The notes under the pieces: model-generated
What the model was told of the DNA's origin: nothing
Databases searched by the model: none
The model's input: only the letters and a program-made list of their open reading frames with translations
Translations under genes and position numbers: made by a program
NCBI GenBank assembly: GCA_017860345.1
Contig: JAFNAV010000001.1
Span: 1 to 64,000 of the forward strand
Reading direction: 5' to 3'
DNA from: Bacteroidota bacterium
GTDB lineage: Bacteria > Bacteroidota > Bacteroidia > Bacteroidales > Paludibacteraceae
DNA length: 64,000 nucleotides
In this document: piece by piece, positions 57,201 through 64,000 of the stretch
How the letters are laid out: every line of letters starts with the position of its first letter
How positions within the stretch are numbered: position 1 is the first letter of the stretch

Positions 57201-58739
57201 TACTCCATTGAAGACCTGGCACAGCTGATTTATGATTTGAAAAACATCAATCCATCGGCCATGATTAGTGTAAAATTGGTTTCGGAAACCGGAGTAGGTA
57301 CTATTGCAGCCGGTGTGGCCAAAGCAAAAGCCGACCTGATTCTGATCAGTGGTGCGGAAGGTGGAACCGGAGCCAGTCCGTCAAGTTCAATTAAACATGC
57401 AGGCTTGCCCGTTGAAATTGGCCTTGCCGAGACTCAACAAACCTTAGTAATGAACAACCTGCGCGGACAGGTACGCTTACAAACCGACGGTCAGCTCAAA
57501 ACCGGTCGCGACATTGTAATCTCGGCATTACTTGGAGCAGAAGAATATGGATTTGCAACCAGTGCGCTAATTATTTTGGGTTGCGTAATGATGCGTAAAT
57601 GCCACCTCAACACTTGTCCGGTGGGCGTAGCTACGCAGGATGAAGAGCTTCGCAAACACTTTGTAGGAAAATATGAGTATTTGGTAAACTTCTTCAACTT
57701 TATAGCTCAGGATGTACGCGAACATTTAGCGCAATTGGGTTATCGTAATCTCGATGAAATTATCGGACGAGCCGAGTTGTTGCAGCAGAAAAAGAACATT
57801 GGTGGCAGCGCTAAAATCAAGAAAGTTGATCTTTCAAGAATTTTATATGTTCCACAAAATGGCGCATCACTTCGTCAGGTAAAAACACAGGATCATAAAA
57901 TAGACAAAGTGCTTGACCGCGATTTAATTAAAAAATCATTACCGGCGCTTGACCTTTGCATGCCTGTAGAAATAAAATCGAAAATAAAAAACACCGATCG
58001 TACGGTAGGCGCCATGCTTTCAGGCGAAATAGCCAAACGCTACGGAGATGCAGGACTACCAAACGAAACCATCAAAGCCTATTTTACAGGTTCGGCTGGT
58101 CAGAGTTTTGGAGCTTTCCTGAGCAAAGGTGTATATTTTGAACTTACCGGCGAAGCCAACGACTACGTAGGTAAAGGATTATCCGGAGGTAAAATTGTTG
58201 TTGTAGCACCAAAAGAAAGCACTTTTAAACCGGAAGAAAACATCATTGCCGGAAACACGATTTTGTATGGAGCCACATCAGGCGAAGTATATATCAACGG
58301 TGTAGTTGGTGAACGTTTTTGCGTACGTAACTCAGGAGCTACAGCCGTGGTAGAAGGCGCAGGCGATCACTGCTGCGAGTATATGACAGGCGGACGTACA
58401 GTGGTACTTGGCAAAACCGGACGTAACTTTGCCGCCGGGATGAGTGGTGGTGTAGCTTATGTGCTCGATGAAACAGGAAATTTCGACTTTTTCTGTAATA
58501 TGGAAATGGTGGAATTATCGCTTATCGAGGACAGTCATGATAGTAAAGAGCTTAAAAATCTGATTGAAAATCATTACAGATTTACCAACAGCTCGCGCGC
58601 TAAACATATCCTGAACAATTGGAAAGATTATGTAGATAAATTCATTAAAGTTGTTCCTATAGAATACAAAAAAGTAATACAGGAAGAAAAAATGGAAGCT
58701 ATCAACAAGAAAATTGCTCAGGTAGAACGCGACTACTAA
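54213..58739 (+). CDS. gltB: Glutamate synthase large subunit
   Basis: GOGAT alpha subunit, 1508 residues, transferring the glutamine amide to 2-oxoglutarate. The glutaminase nucleophile is Cys26 in DACGVG, after a short pro-sequence. The central and FMN domains include GGRSNTGEGGEDPER and SGAEGGTGASP; the 3Fe-4S cysteines lie in CVMMRKCHLNTCPVG. The C-terminal beta-helix GXGXG-type domain runs from about 1250. Paired with gltD 124 bases downstream. A terminator separates it from glnN. Confidence 0.98.
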   Translation: MSSNPLHIDEYEQRSLYSFQNEHDACGVGLVLNLYGEKSHEIVEKGLQVLENMVHRGAESADNKTGDGAGILVQIPHEFILLQGIPVPAKGKYGTGLVFLPKEASKAQLCLNVIKEVLEKDGLQLLATRDVPVNSDILGQISASNEPAIKQIFVTGANSQEELEHKLYVVRKKIEKSILKSNIAKERSFYIVSLSTKQMIYKGMLTSLQLREYYPDLSNTNFTSGIALVHSRFSTNTFPTWDLAQPFRMLGHNGEINTIRGNRQWMESRESVLKSDQLGNLEELFPIVQPGMSDSATLDNVLEFLVMSGKSLPHAMAMLVPESWNQKNPISDNLRAFYEYHSTFMEPWDGPATLLFSDGRYAGGMLDRNGLRPARYLVTHDNIMVIASETGTIEFEPGNIKEKGRLKPGKMLMVDTELGQIFYDTELKEGLAKAFPYREWLNRNCVNLDTISSGRKVKTEINNYPTLLHAFGYSKEDIERLILPMANDGYEPTSSMGNDVTLSVFSDKPQRLFNYFRQQFAQVTNPPIDPIREELVMSLTGYVGSVHQNLLEPAHEICKMVKLKSPVLTNSQFDILMNLNYKGFYTISLPMLFDPKKGAKGLESAIQELCLSVEKAVDDGKNYIVLSDRGVDANHAPIPSLLAVSAVHLYLVQKRKRMQIDIVVESAEPREVMHFALLFGFGANAVNPYMVFGILNDKIKSGDISMDLDTAKKHYIKAVNKGLLKVLSKMGNSTLRSYRGAHIFEAIGISSPFMEKYFKGISSAIGGIDIEDVANEVIKPHTEAFYPEEGSDPSQLYNLGLYSYRVDGEEHAWNPETIARLQIATRTGSYDKYKEYAKAVDEKANPIFIRDLLDYKQKPIDINEVEPVEKIMKRFVTGAMSYGSISREAHEAMAMAMNKIGGRSNTGEGGEDPERYKKREDGLSTRSSIKQVASGRFGVTAEYLVNADEIQIKIAQGAKPGEGGQLPGHKVDKIIAKTRHSIPGISLISPPPHHDIYSIEDLAQLIYDLKNINPSAMISVKLVSETGVGTIAAGVAKAKADLILISGAEGGTGASPSSSIKHAGLPVEIGLAETQQTLVMNNLRGQVRLQTDGQLKTGRDIVISALLGAEEYGFATSALIILGCVMMRKCHLNTCPVGVATQDEELRKHFVGKYEYLVNFFNFIAQDVREHLAQLGYRNLDEIIGRAELLQQKKNIGGSAKIKKVDLSRILYVPQNGASLRQVKTQDHKIDKVLDRDLIKKSLPALDLCMPVEIKSKIKNTDRTVGAMLSGEIAKRYGDAGLPNETIKAYFTGSAGQSFGAFLSKGVYFELTGEANDYVGKGLSGGKIVVVAPKESTFKPEENIIAGNTILYGATSGEVYINGVVGERFCVRNSGATAVVEGAGDHCCEYMTGGRTVVLGKTGRNFAAGMSGGVAYVLDETGNFDFFCNMEMVELSLIEDSHDSKELKNLIENHYRFTNSSRAKHILNNWKDYVDKFIKVVPIEYKKVIQEEKMEAINKKIAQVERDY

Positions 58740-58740
58740 A

Positions 58741-58857
58741 AACCCCTGCCTCCCCAAAAAAGGGAGTTCAGGAAGTAAAACAATAAAATTATTACAAACT
58801 AACTTTTATAAGCCAACCAAAAAATCTCCCCATTGGGGAGATTCAGAGGGGCTTCAA
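58741..58857 (+). repeat. GC-rich palindromic elements between gltB and gltD
   Basis: Hairpin AATCTCCCC-ATT-GGGGAGATT (58823-58843) continues into CAGAGGGGC. An upstream, less perfect relative (CCCCTGCCTCCCC, then GGGAGTTCAGG) lies at 58743-58772. The two are in inverted relation and much more GC-rich than the surroundings. They resemble dispersed REP-like palindromes of Bacteroidota genomes. Confidence 0.65.
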
Positions 58858-58863
58858 CATAAT

Positions 58864-60279
58864 ATGGGAAATCCAAAAGCATTTATGAATATACCCCGCA
58901 AAGAAGCGGGTTACCGCCCTGTAAATGAGCGAATATACGATTTCGGGGAGGTAGAACAGACACTGAACCGGGAGGACAGAAAACTTCAGGCATCCCGCTG
59001 TATGGACTGTGGCATTCCTTTCTGTCACTGGGCATGCCCGCTTGGCAATAAAATGCCGGAATGGCAAGACTTAATATACAAAGGTAAATGGAAAGAAGGC
59101 ATTGAAGTATTGCACGAAACCAACAACTTCCCTGATTTTACAGGCCGTATATGTCCTGCACCATGCGAAAAATCCTGCGTACTTGCCCTGCATGAATCTC
59201 CTGTAACCATTCGCGAGAATGAAGCAGCTGTTACCGAAGTTGCGTTTACCGAAGGTATGATTAAAGCCATGCCACCTAAAACACGTACCGGAAAAACAGT
59301 AGCTGTTATCGGATCAGGGCCTGCCGGACTTGCTGCTGCGCAGCAATTGAACAGAAAAGGACATACAGTAACTATTTTTGAAAAAGACAACTCGCTGGGC
59401 GGTTTATTGCGTTATGGCATTCCAAACTTCAAACTGAACAAAAACATCATTGATCGCCGTTTAGATCAATTACTTGCTGAAGGTGTAATATTCAAACCCA
59501 ATACCGAAGTTGGCAAAGATATTTCCGGCAAAGAAATTCTCAAAAATTTCGACTCCGTATGTATCGCCATTGGTGCCGGTCAGCCACGCGACATTAAACC
59601 TGAAGGCCGTAACCTGAAAGGCATACATTTTGCAATGGAGTTTCTGAGCCAGCAGAATCAGCTGATTATGGGCGAGACAGTTGCCGAAAAGAAAATTATC
59701 AACGCCAAAGACAAACACGTACTTGTAATTGGAGGTGGCGATACAGGCTCCGATTGTGTAGGGACTTCTATTCGTCAGGGTGCCGTAAAAGTAACCCAGA
59801 TAGAGATATTGCCACAACCGCCGGTAGGTAAAAATCCCTCTACACCGTGGCCTTATTATCCCAACATCCTTAAAACATCGAGCTCGCATCAGGAAGGCTG
59901 CGAACGCCGCTGGAGCTTAAACACAGTAGCATTTAAAGGAGAAAACGGCAAACTTACCGAAGTACATGTAGAAGAAGTAGAGTGGGAAAAAGACGCCGCA
60001 GGAAAATTCAACATGAAACCAACAGGCAAAACCGACGTTATCAAAGCCGATTTAGTATTTCTTGCTCTCGGCTTTGTGCATCCTGTACACGAAGGTTTAC
60101 TCGCAGAACTTGGCGTTAAGCTTGATGCCCGCGGAAATGTGGAAGTAAATACCGAGGGAAAAAGCAGTGTTGCGAAAGTGTTTGCAACCGGCGATGCAGC
60201 CATAGGAGCCAGCCTTGTAGTACGAGCCATAGCTCTTGGACGCAAGATTGCCGAAGATATTCATAAATCATTAATCTAA
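58864..60279 (+). CDS. gltD: Glutamate synthase small subunit
   Basis: GOGAT beta subunit of 471 residues, passing electrons from NAD(P)H to GltB. The N-terminal iron-sulphur region has CMDCGIPFCHWACP and CPAPCEKSC. FAD motif GSGPAGLAAA and NAD(P)H motif GGGDTGSDCVG follow. The C-terminal ATGDAAIGASLVV closes the FAD domain. The intervening repeat could set the gltB:gltD mRNA ratio. Confidence 0.98.
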   Translation: MGNPKAFMNIPRKEAGYRPVNERIYDFGEVEQTLNREDRKLQASRCMDCGIPFCHWACPLGNKMPEWQDLIYKGKWKEGIEVLHETNNFPDFTGRICPAPCEKSCVLALHESPVTIRENEAAVTEVAFTEGMIKAMPPKTRTGKTVAVIGSGPAGLAAAQQLNRKGHTVTIFEKDNSLGGLLRYGIPNFKLNKNIIDRRLDQLLAEGVIFKPNTEVGKDISGKEILKNFDSVCIAIGAGQPRDIKPEGRNLKGIHFAMEFLSQQNQLIMGETVAEKKIINAKDKHVLVIGGGDTGSDCVGTSIRQGAVKVTQIEILPQPPVGKNPSTPWPYYPNILKTSSSHQEGCERRWSLNTVAFKGENGKLTEVHVEEVEWEKDAAGKFNMKPTGKTDVIKADLVFLALGFVHPVHEGLLAELGVKLDARGNVEVNTEGKSSVAKVFATGDAAIGASLVVRAIALGRKIAEDIHKSLI

Positions 60280-60347
60280 TGTAATATATATTTTTATTTT
60301 TGTGATTGCTGAACAACTAAAAACACACATTTTTAAAAAGAATTGAT

Positions 60348-60355
60348 TAAATTTG
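60348..60355 (+). promoter_or_regulatory. -7 box of asnB
   Basis: TAAATTTG fits TAnnTTTG, 70 bases before ATG 60425. No clear -33 element. Confidence 0.5.
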
Positions 60356-60424
60356 CACGCATTTTAAAAGTTCAGAACTTTACATTTTAAAAATATATAC
60401 TGACTAAAAAAATAAGAAAACACT

Positions 60425-62098
60425 ATGTGTGGAATTGTATGTGCCTTTGATATAAAAAATTCAGCCGTAACCTTACGTCCGCAGGTACTAAAAATGTCAA
60501 AGAAGATTCGTCATCGCGGGCCGGACTGGTCCGGGATTTTCTCGAATGACAAAGCCATTTTATCTCATGAACGTTTATCTATTGTTGACCCGGAATCTGG
60601 CAAACAACCGCTTTTCAGCAAAGATGGCAAACTCGTTTTGGCTGTAAACGGCGAAATATATAATCATCAGAGTATTCGTAAAGAATTTGAAGGAAAATAT
60701 GAGTTTCTGACAAAATCTGATTGTGAAGTAATTCTTGCTTTATATCGTGAAAAAGGCAAAGATTTTCTGGAAGATTTGAATGGTATTTTTGCCTTTGCCC
60801 TGTATGATATTGAGAATGATGTATTTCTTGTAGGTCGCGACCACATGGGTATCATACCTCTGTATCAGGGTTGGGATGCTGAGGGTACCTATTACGTAGC
60901 CTCGGAGCTTAAAGCGCTTGAAGGTCATTGCACCAAAATTGAAGAATTTTTACCCGGACAATACTATTACAGTCCGGATGGCAAACCCGAAAAATGGTAT
61001 AGCAGAGACTGGATGGACTATGAAGCTGTGAAAGAAAACCCCACAAGTATCGACGAACTGCGCAAAGCACTTGAAGATGCCGTAGAGCGTCAGTTAATGA
61101 CCGATGTTCCATATGGTGTTTTACTGTCGGGAGGATTGGATTCGTCCATTATTTCAGCTGTAGCTAAAAAGTTTTCGGCTCGCCGGATAGAATCCGGAAA
61201 TGTAACCGGCGCCTGGTGGCCGCAACTACACTCTTTTGCCGTAGGGCTCGATGGCTCGCCCGACCTTATTGCTGCCCGTAAAGTAGCTGATTATATAGGC
61301 ACTATCCATCACGAAATTCACTTTACGGTACAAGAAGGTTTAGACGCTATCCGCGATGTAATTTATCATATTGAAACTTATGATGTTACTACCGTACGAG
61401 CAAGTACTCCGATGTATCTGCTTTCGAGAGTAATAAAATCCATGGGTGTAAAAATGGTACTTTCGGGCGAAGGTGCCGACGAAGTATTTGGTGGTTATCT
61501 GTACTTTCACAAAGCGCCTAATGCCGAAGAGTTTCACAAGGAAACAGTACGCAAACTAAGTAAACTTCATCAATATGACTGCCTGCGTGCCAACAAATCG
61601 CTTGCAGCATGGGGTGTAGAAGGCCGTGTGCCTTTCTTGGATAAAGAGTTTATGGATATAGCCATGCGCTTGAATCCGAAAGACAAAATGGCCGGAAAAG
61701 GCAGAATGGAAAAATGGATTTTACGTAAAGCGTTTGAAGATTATCTACCTGAAAGCGTAGCCTGGCGTCAGAAAGAGCAGTTTTCGGACGGCGTAGGTTA
61801 CAACTGGATTGATACTTTACGCGAACTTACCAGCAGTCAGGTGAGCGACGAACAAATGGCCAAAGTAAACGAGACTTTCCCTATCAACCCACCGATGAAC
61901 AAAGAAGAATACTATTATCGTAGTATTTTTACCGACTATTTCCCATCGGACTCTGCTGCGCAATGCGTACCTTCGGTACCATCGGTGGCATGTAGTACAC
62001 CTATTGCTCTGGAATGGGACGAAGCCTTCAAAAAAATGGTTGACCCATCGGGACGTTCGGTAGCCGGCGTACACGAACAAAGCTATAACGAAGATTAA
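60425..62098 (+). CDS. asnB: Asparagine synthetase B, glutamine-hydrolysing
   Basis: AsnB makes asparagine from aspartate, glutamine and ATP. The N-terminal nucleophile is Cys2 (MCGIVCAF) with RHRGPDWSG in the glutaminase domain (about 1-200). The synthetase domain has the PP-loop LLSGGLDSS and SGEGADEVFGGY. The length of 557 residues matches the E. coli type. It ends the nitrogen block and has its own promoter and terminator. Confidence 0.97.
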   Translation: MCGIVCAFDIKNSAVTLRPQVLKMSKKIRHRGPDWSGIFSNDKAILSHERLSIVDPESGKQPLFSKDGKLVLAVNGEIYNHQSIRKEFEGKYEFLTKSDCEVILALYREKGKDFLEDLNGIFAFALYDIENDVFLVGRDHMGIIPLYQGWDAEGTYYVASELKALEGHCTKIEEFLPGQYYYSPDGKPEKWYSRDWMDYEAVKENPTSIDELRKALEDAVERQLMTDVPYGVLLSGGLDSSIISAVAKKFSARRIESGNVTGAWWPQLHSFAVGLDGSPDLIAARKVADYIGTIHHEIHFTVQEGLDAIRDVIYHIETYDVTTVRASTPMYLLSRVIKSMGVKMVLSGEGADEVFGGYLYFHKAPNAEEFHKETVRKLSKLHQYDCLRANKSLAAWGVEGRVPFLDKEFMDIAMRLNPKDKMAGKGRMEKWILRKAFEDYLPESVAWRQKEQFSDGVGYNWIDTLRELTSSQVSDEQMAKVNETFPINPPMNKEEYYYRSIFTDYFPSDSAAQCVPSVPSVACSTPIALEWDEAFKKMVDPSGRSVAGVHEQSYNED

Positions 62099-62115
62099 AA
62101 ACCGGATAATTTTAG

Positions 62116-62150
62116 AAAAAGGATGAATCGCAAAAATTCATCCTTTTTTT
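62116..62150 (+). terminator. Terminator after asnB
   Basis: A 13-pair perfect stem, arms 62116-62128 and 62136-62148, around a 7-base loop, with a T-tract. Confidence 0.88.
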
Positions 62151-62186
62151 ATGGATATTATAAAAAGCATTACCGTAGAAATGCAG

Positions 62187-62194
62187 TAACTTTG
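62187..62194 (+). promoter_or_regulatory. -7 box of the transaldolase gene
   Basis: TAACTTTG fits TAnnTTTG, 33 bases before ATG 62228. It falls inside an upstream in-frame extension (from 62123), which argues for 62228 as start. Confidence 0.6.
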
Positions 62195-62227
62195 CAAATC
62201 AAGAATTTCAATAAAAAAATAACTGTC

Positions 62228-62893
62228 ATGATTTATTTAGCTGACACAGCCAATCTCAACGAGCTAAAAGAGCTCTTCTACTACTTTCCTATCGAAGGAG
62301 TAACAACCAATCCAACGATTATCGGAACCGAAAACAAGCCCCTTTCAGTGATTTTGCCGCAGATAATTGAACTGGTAGGCAACAGAATGATTCACGTACA
62401 AGTAATAAGCCACAAGGCCGAAGATATGGTGCGCGAAGCCAAAGCTTACAAAGCCAAATATGATCTTGGCGATAATTATTATGCTAAAATTCCTGTATCA
62501 CTGGAAGGATACAAAGCCATAGCCATGCTGAAAGACGCCGGCATCAATGTAACGGCCACAGCCATCTTCACCCAGCAACAAGCATTGGTAGCAGCCCGCG
62601 CTGGCGCCGACTGGGTAGCGCCTTATGTGAACAGACTGGATAATATCTCGTCGCATGGGATAGAAGTGGTGAAACACATTGTGGAAAATATAGATCGTTA
62701 CAAGCTGCACACCAAAGTACTGGCAGCCAGTTTCAAAACGGTTGACCAGGTTCATCGTGTAAGCATGGTGGGTAGTCATGCGGCCACAATAAGCCATGAA
62801 ATACTGGAGCGTTTGCGCAGTCACCCTATGACCGACATGAGCCTTGAATGGTTCGAACGCGATGGCAAACACTTATACGACGTGGAGTTTTGA
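62228..62893 (+). CDS. Small transaldolase / fructose-6-phosphate aldolase-like
   Basis: TalC/FSA-type enzyme of 221 residues, much shorter than TalB. Start MIYLADTANLNEL is typical; GVTTNPT binds the substrate, Lys87 in YYAKIPVS forms the Schiff base, and ATAIFTQQQALVAARAGADWVAPYVNRLDN is a family block. A role in the non-oxidative pentose phosphate pathway is likely; aldolase activity is the alternative. It is monocistronic and convergent with an AraC-type gene. Confidence 0.92.
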   Translation: MIYLADTANLNELKELFYYFPIEGVTTNPTIIGTENKPLSVILPQIIELVGNRMIHVQVISHKAEDMVREAKAYKAKYDLGDNYYAKIPVSLEGYKAIAMLKDAGINVTATAIFTQQQALVAARAGADWVAPYVNRLDNISSHGIEVVKHIVENIDRYKLHTKVLAASFKTVDQVHRVSMVGSHAATISHEILERLRSHPMTDMSLEWFERDGKHLYDVEF

Positions 62894-62912
62894 CATCCAT
62901 AGCCCTATAAAA

Positions 62913-62955
62913 GCAACATCCCAAGAGCCATTCTGAAAAGCTTTTGGGATGTTGC
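62913..62955. terminator. Terminator between convergent genes
   Basis: Arms 62913-62927 and 62941-62955 pair over 15 positions with one G-T wobble. It sits between the transaldolase and AraC stop codons and may serve both. Confidence 0.72.
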
Positions 62956-62986
62956 GTTTATTATTTAACCGACACCTGAATTTTCA

Positions 62987-63898
62987 CTAAATATCGATAG
63001 CCTCAGTTTCGCGGCCGTAAGAGCGATATTCCATAGGAGTATATCCGGTTATTTTTTTGAACAGAGAGAAGAAATGCTCCGTAGAATTATAATCGAGCAT
63101 GTAGGCAATTTCTTTGACCGAATGCGAAGTTCCAACTAACAGTTGCTTGGCCTTGCGCAGTTTCAATTCCTGAAAATATTTGGCAGGTGCATAGCCGGTA
63201 TAGTCTTTGAAAACCTTTCTGAACCAGGAGTAACTGATATTCAGTTTTTCGGCCAATTCCTCGGGATCAATATTCTTATAAACATTTTCGTTCATAATAA
63301 TCTTGGCTTGCTCAATTTTCTGAATAACATCGCCAACCTCGAAAATCTTGTTCTGCGAAACCGACAGCATCAAACCCATGATGTGCATCACTATGCCAGA
63401 CAAGTATTGCTGCGAGGCTTTCTTATCATTTTCGGCTATTTCAATAGCTTTGGTAAAAAGATTAACCAATTCTTCGTTGAAACCAATTTCGAGTACCTGA
63501 TTTTCTTTGGAGAGAAAGCCGGCTTTAACCACCGAGTCGATAACAGAGCCTTCAAAACCGATATAATACTCATTCCAGCCGGTTTGTAATTCGGGGTGAT
63601 ACGTATGCCATTGCTCGGGAAAAATTACAAACAAGCGCCCTTTGCAAATCGGAATTTCTTTTCCAGCGTCGAAAGAAATAACGCCTTTACCTTTGGTGAT
63701 ATATACAAACTGATATTCGCGTAGTACCCTGCCTTTTTGTGCATTAAAAAAATAACCCGAAGGATGCTCAGTGAGTGGGTATGGTGTAAACGGCTTAATA
63801 CACTGAAAGCCAACCGTATTGACCGACAAACCAAACTTACGGTCTTTATCATTGACTATCAAATATTTGAACTCAGCTCCCAAGTCGTTATAATTCAT
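62987..63898 (-). CDS. AraC-family transcriptional regulator
   Basis: Regulator of 303 residues. The N-terminal cupin-like sensing domain (about 50-150, with GKEIPICKGRLFVIFPEQWHTYHPE) suggests binding of a sugar. The C-terminal double helix-turn-helix (about 200-297) has YSWFRKVFKDYTGYAPAKYFQELKLRKAKQLL and EIAYMLDYNSTEHFFSLFKKITGYTPMEYR. The target is unknown; it is divergent from whatever lies beyond 64000. Its site type would not explain the GGTCGACC palindromes in the alginate locus. Confidence 0.93.
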   Translation of the reverse strand: MNYNDLGAEFKYLIVNDKDRKFGLSVNTVGFQCIKPFTPYPLTEHPSGYFFNAQKGRVLREYQFVYITKGKGVISFDAGKEIPICKGRLFVIFPEQWHTYHPELQTGWNEYYIGFEGSVIDSVVKAGFLSKENQVLEIGFNEELVNLFTKAIEIAENDKKASQQYLSGIVMHIMGLMLSVSQNKIFEVGDVIQKIEQAKIIMNENVYKNIDPEELAEKLNISYSWFRKVFKDYTGYAPAKYFQELKLRKAKQLLVGTSHSVKEIAYMLDYNSTEHFFSLFKKITGYTPMEYRSYGRETEAIDI

Positions 63899-63930
63899 AA
63901 CACGTTGATTTTTCCAGTAATTATATATTG

Positions 63931-63938
63931 CAAAGTTA
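63931..63938 (-). promoter_or_regulatory. -7 box of the AraC-type gene
   Basis: On the minus strand TAACTTTG fits TAnnTTTG, 32 bases before the start codon at 63898. The rest of 63899-64000 shows nothing more. Confidence 0.5.
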
Positions 63939-64000
63939 ACATTATCAGCACATATCCATTTTTAATAATTCCTGTACGAAACAGCATACACATCCCGGTG

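Noticed and set aside
62123-62227. N-terminal extension of the transaldolase
   Set aside because: It starts in the asnB terminator and includes the gene's own -7 box. MIYLADTAN is the family start.

Overview
The window comes from a member of the Bacteroidota, most likely the order Bacteroidales. The evidence is AT-rich DNA, promoters with the TAnnTTTG -7 element at least a dozen times, C-terminal type IX secretion (T9SS) sorting domains, a type III glutamine synthetase, and a core gene set (LigA, DapL, LolC/E-type permease, L32, FabH) arranged as in that phylum. I cannot name the genus from sequence alone.

Region 1 (1-23870, + strand) is a polyuronate, mainly alginate, utilisation locus in four transcription units. 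Unit A: PL6 lyase, GH88 unsaturated glucuronyl hydrolase, and a jelly-roll lyase-like protein. Unit B: a frameshifted PL6 lyase, a 1119-residue binding or adhesin-like protein, and a 63-residue protein. Unit C: alpha/beta-hydrolase esterase, sialate-O-acetylesterase-like protein, PF05426 alginate lyase, and a third PL6 lyase. Unit D: PL17 oligoalginate lyase, KdgF-like cupin, MFS hexuronate transporter, and SDR oxidoreductase. Units B, C and D each start with a promoter abutted by paired TTGGTCGACCAA-type palindromes, which predicts one regulator of the FadR/UxuR type acting on all three. Proteins with a T9SS tail probably cut and bind polymer at the cell surface. Those with only a signal peptide finish the job in the periplasm. 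Monomer is then opened by the cupin, imported by the MFS protein and reduced by the SDR to 2-keto-3-deoxygluconate. SusC/SusD, the regulator, KDG kinase and KDPG aldolase are not in the window.

Region 2 (23871-42775) is mostly housekeeping. It holds era, an orphan histidine kinase, DUF177-rpmF-fabH, a lipoprotein with a heme c motif and a beta-propeller, a RidA/chorismatase-like protein paired with a polytopic membrane protein, ligA-(DUF6913-like)-dapA, a LolC/E-type permease, an aminotransferase, manA, and a nucleotidyltransferase-galE pair.

Region 3 (42985-46430) has an M15-like peptidase fold protein, tRNA-Lys(CTT), and dapF-dapL of the aminotransferase route to lysine and diaminopimelate.

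Region 4 (46870-62098) is a nitrogen-assimilation block: TorF-like porin, PII, Amt, a second PII and Amt, glutamine synthetase III, gltB, gltD and asnB. The two PII-Amt modules look like an old duplication that kept even its 3' hairpin. Region 5 (62228-63898) has a small transaldolase and a convergent AraC-type regulator.
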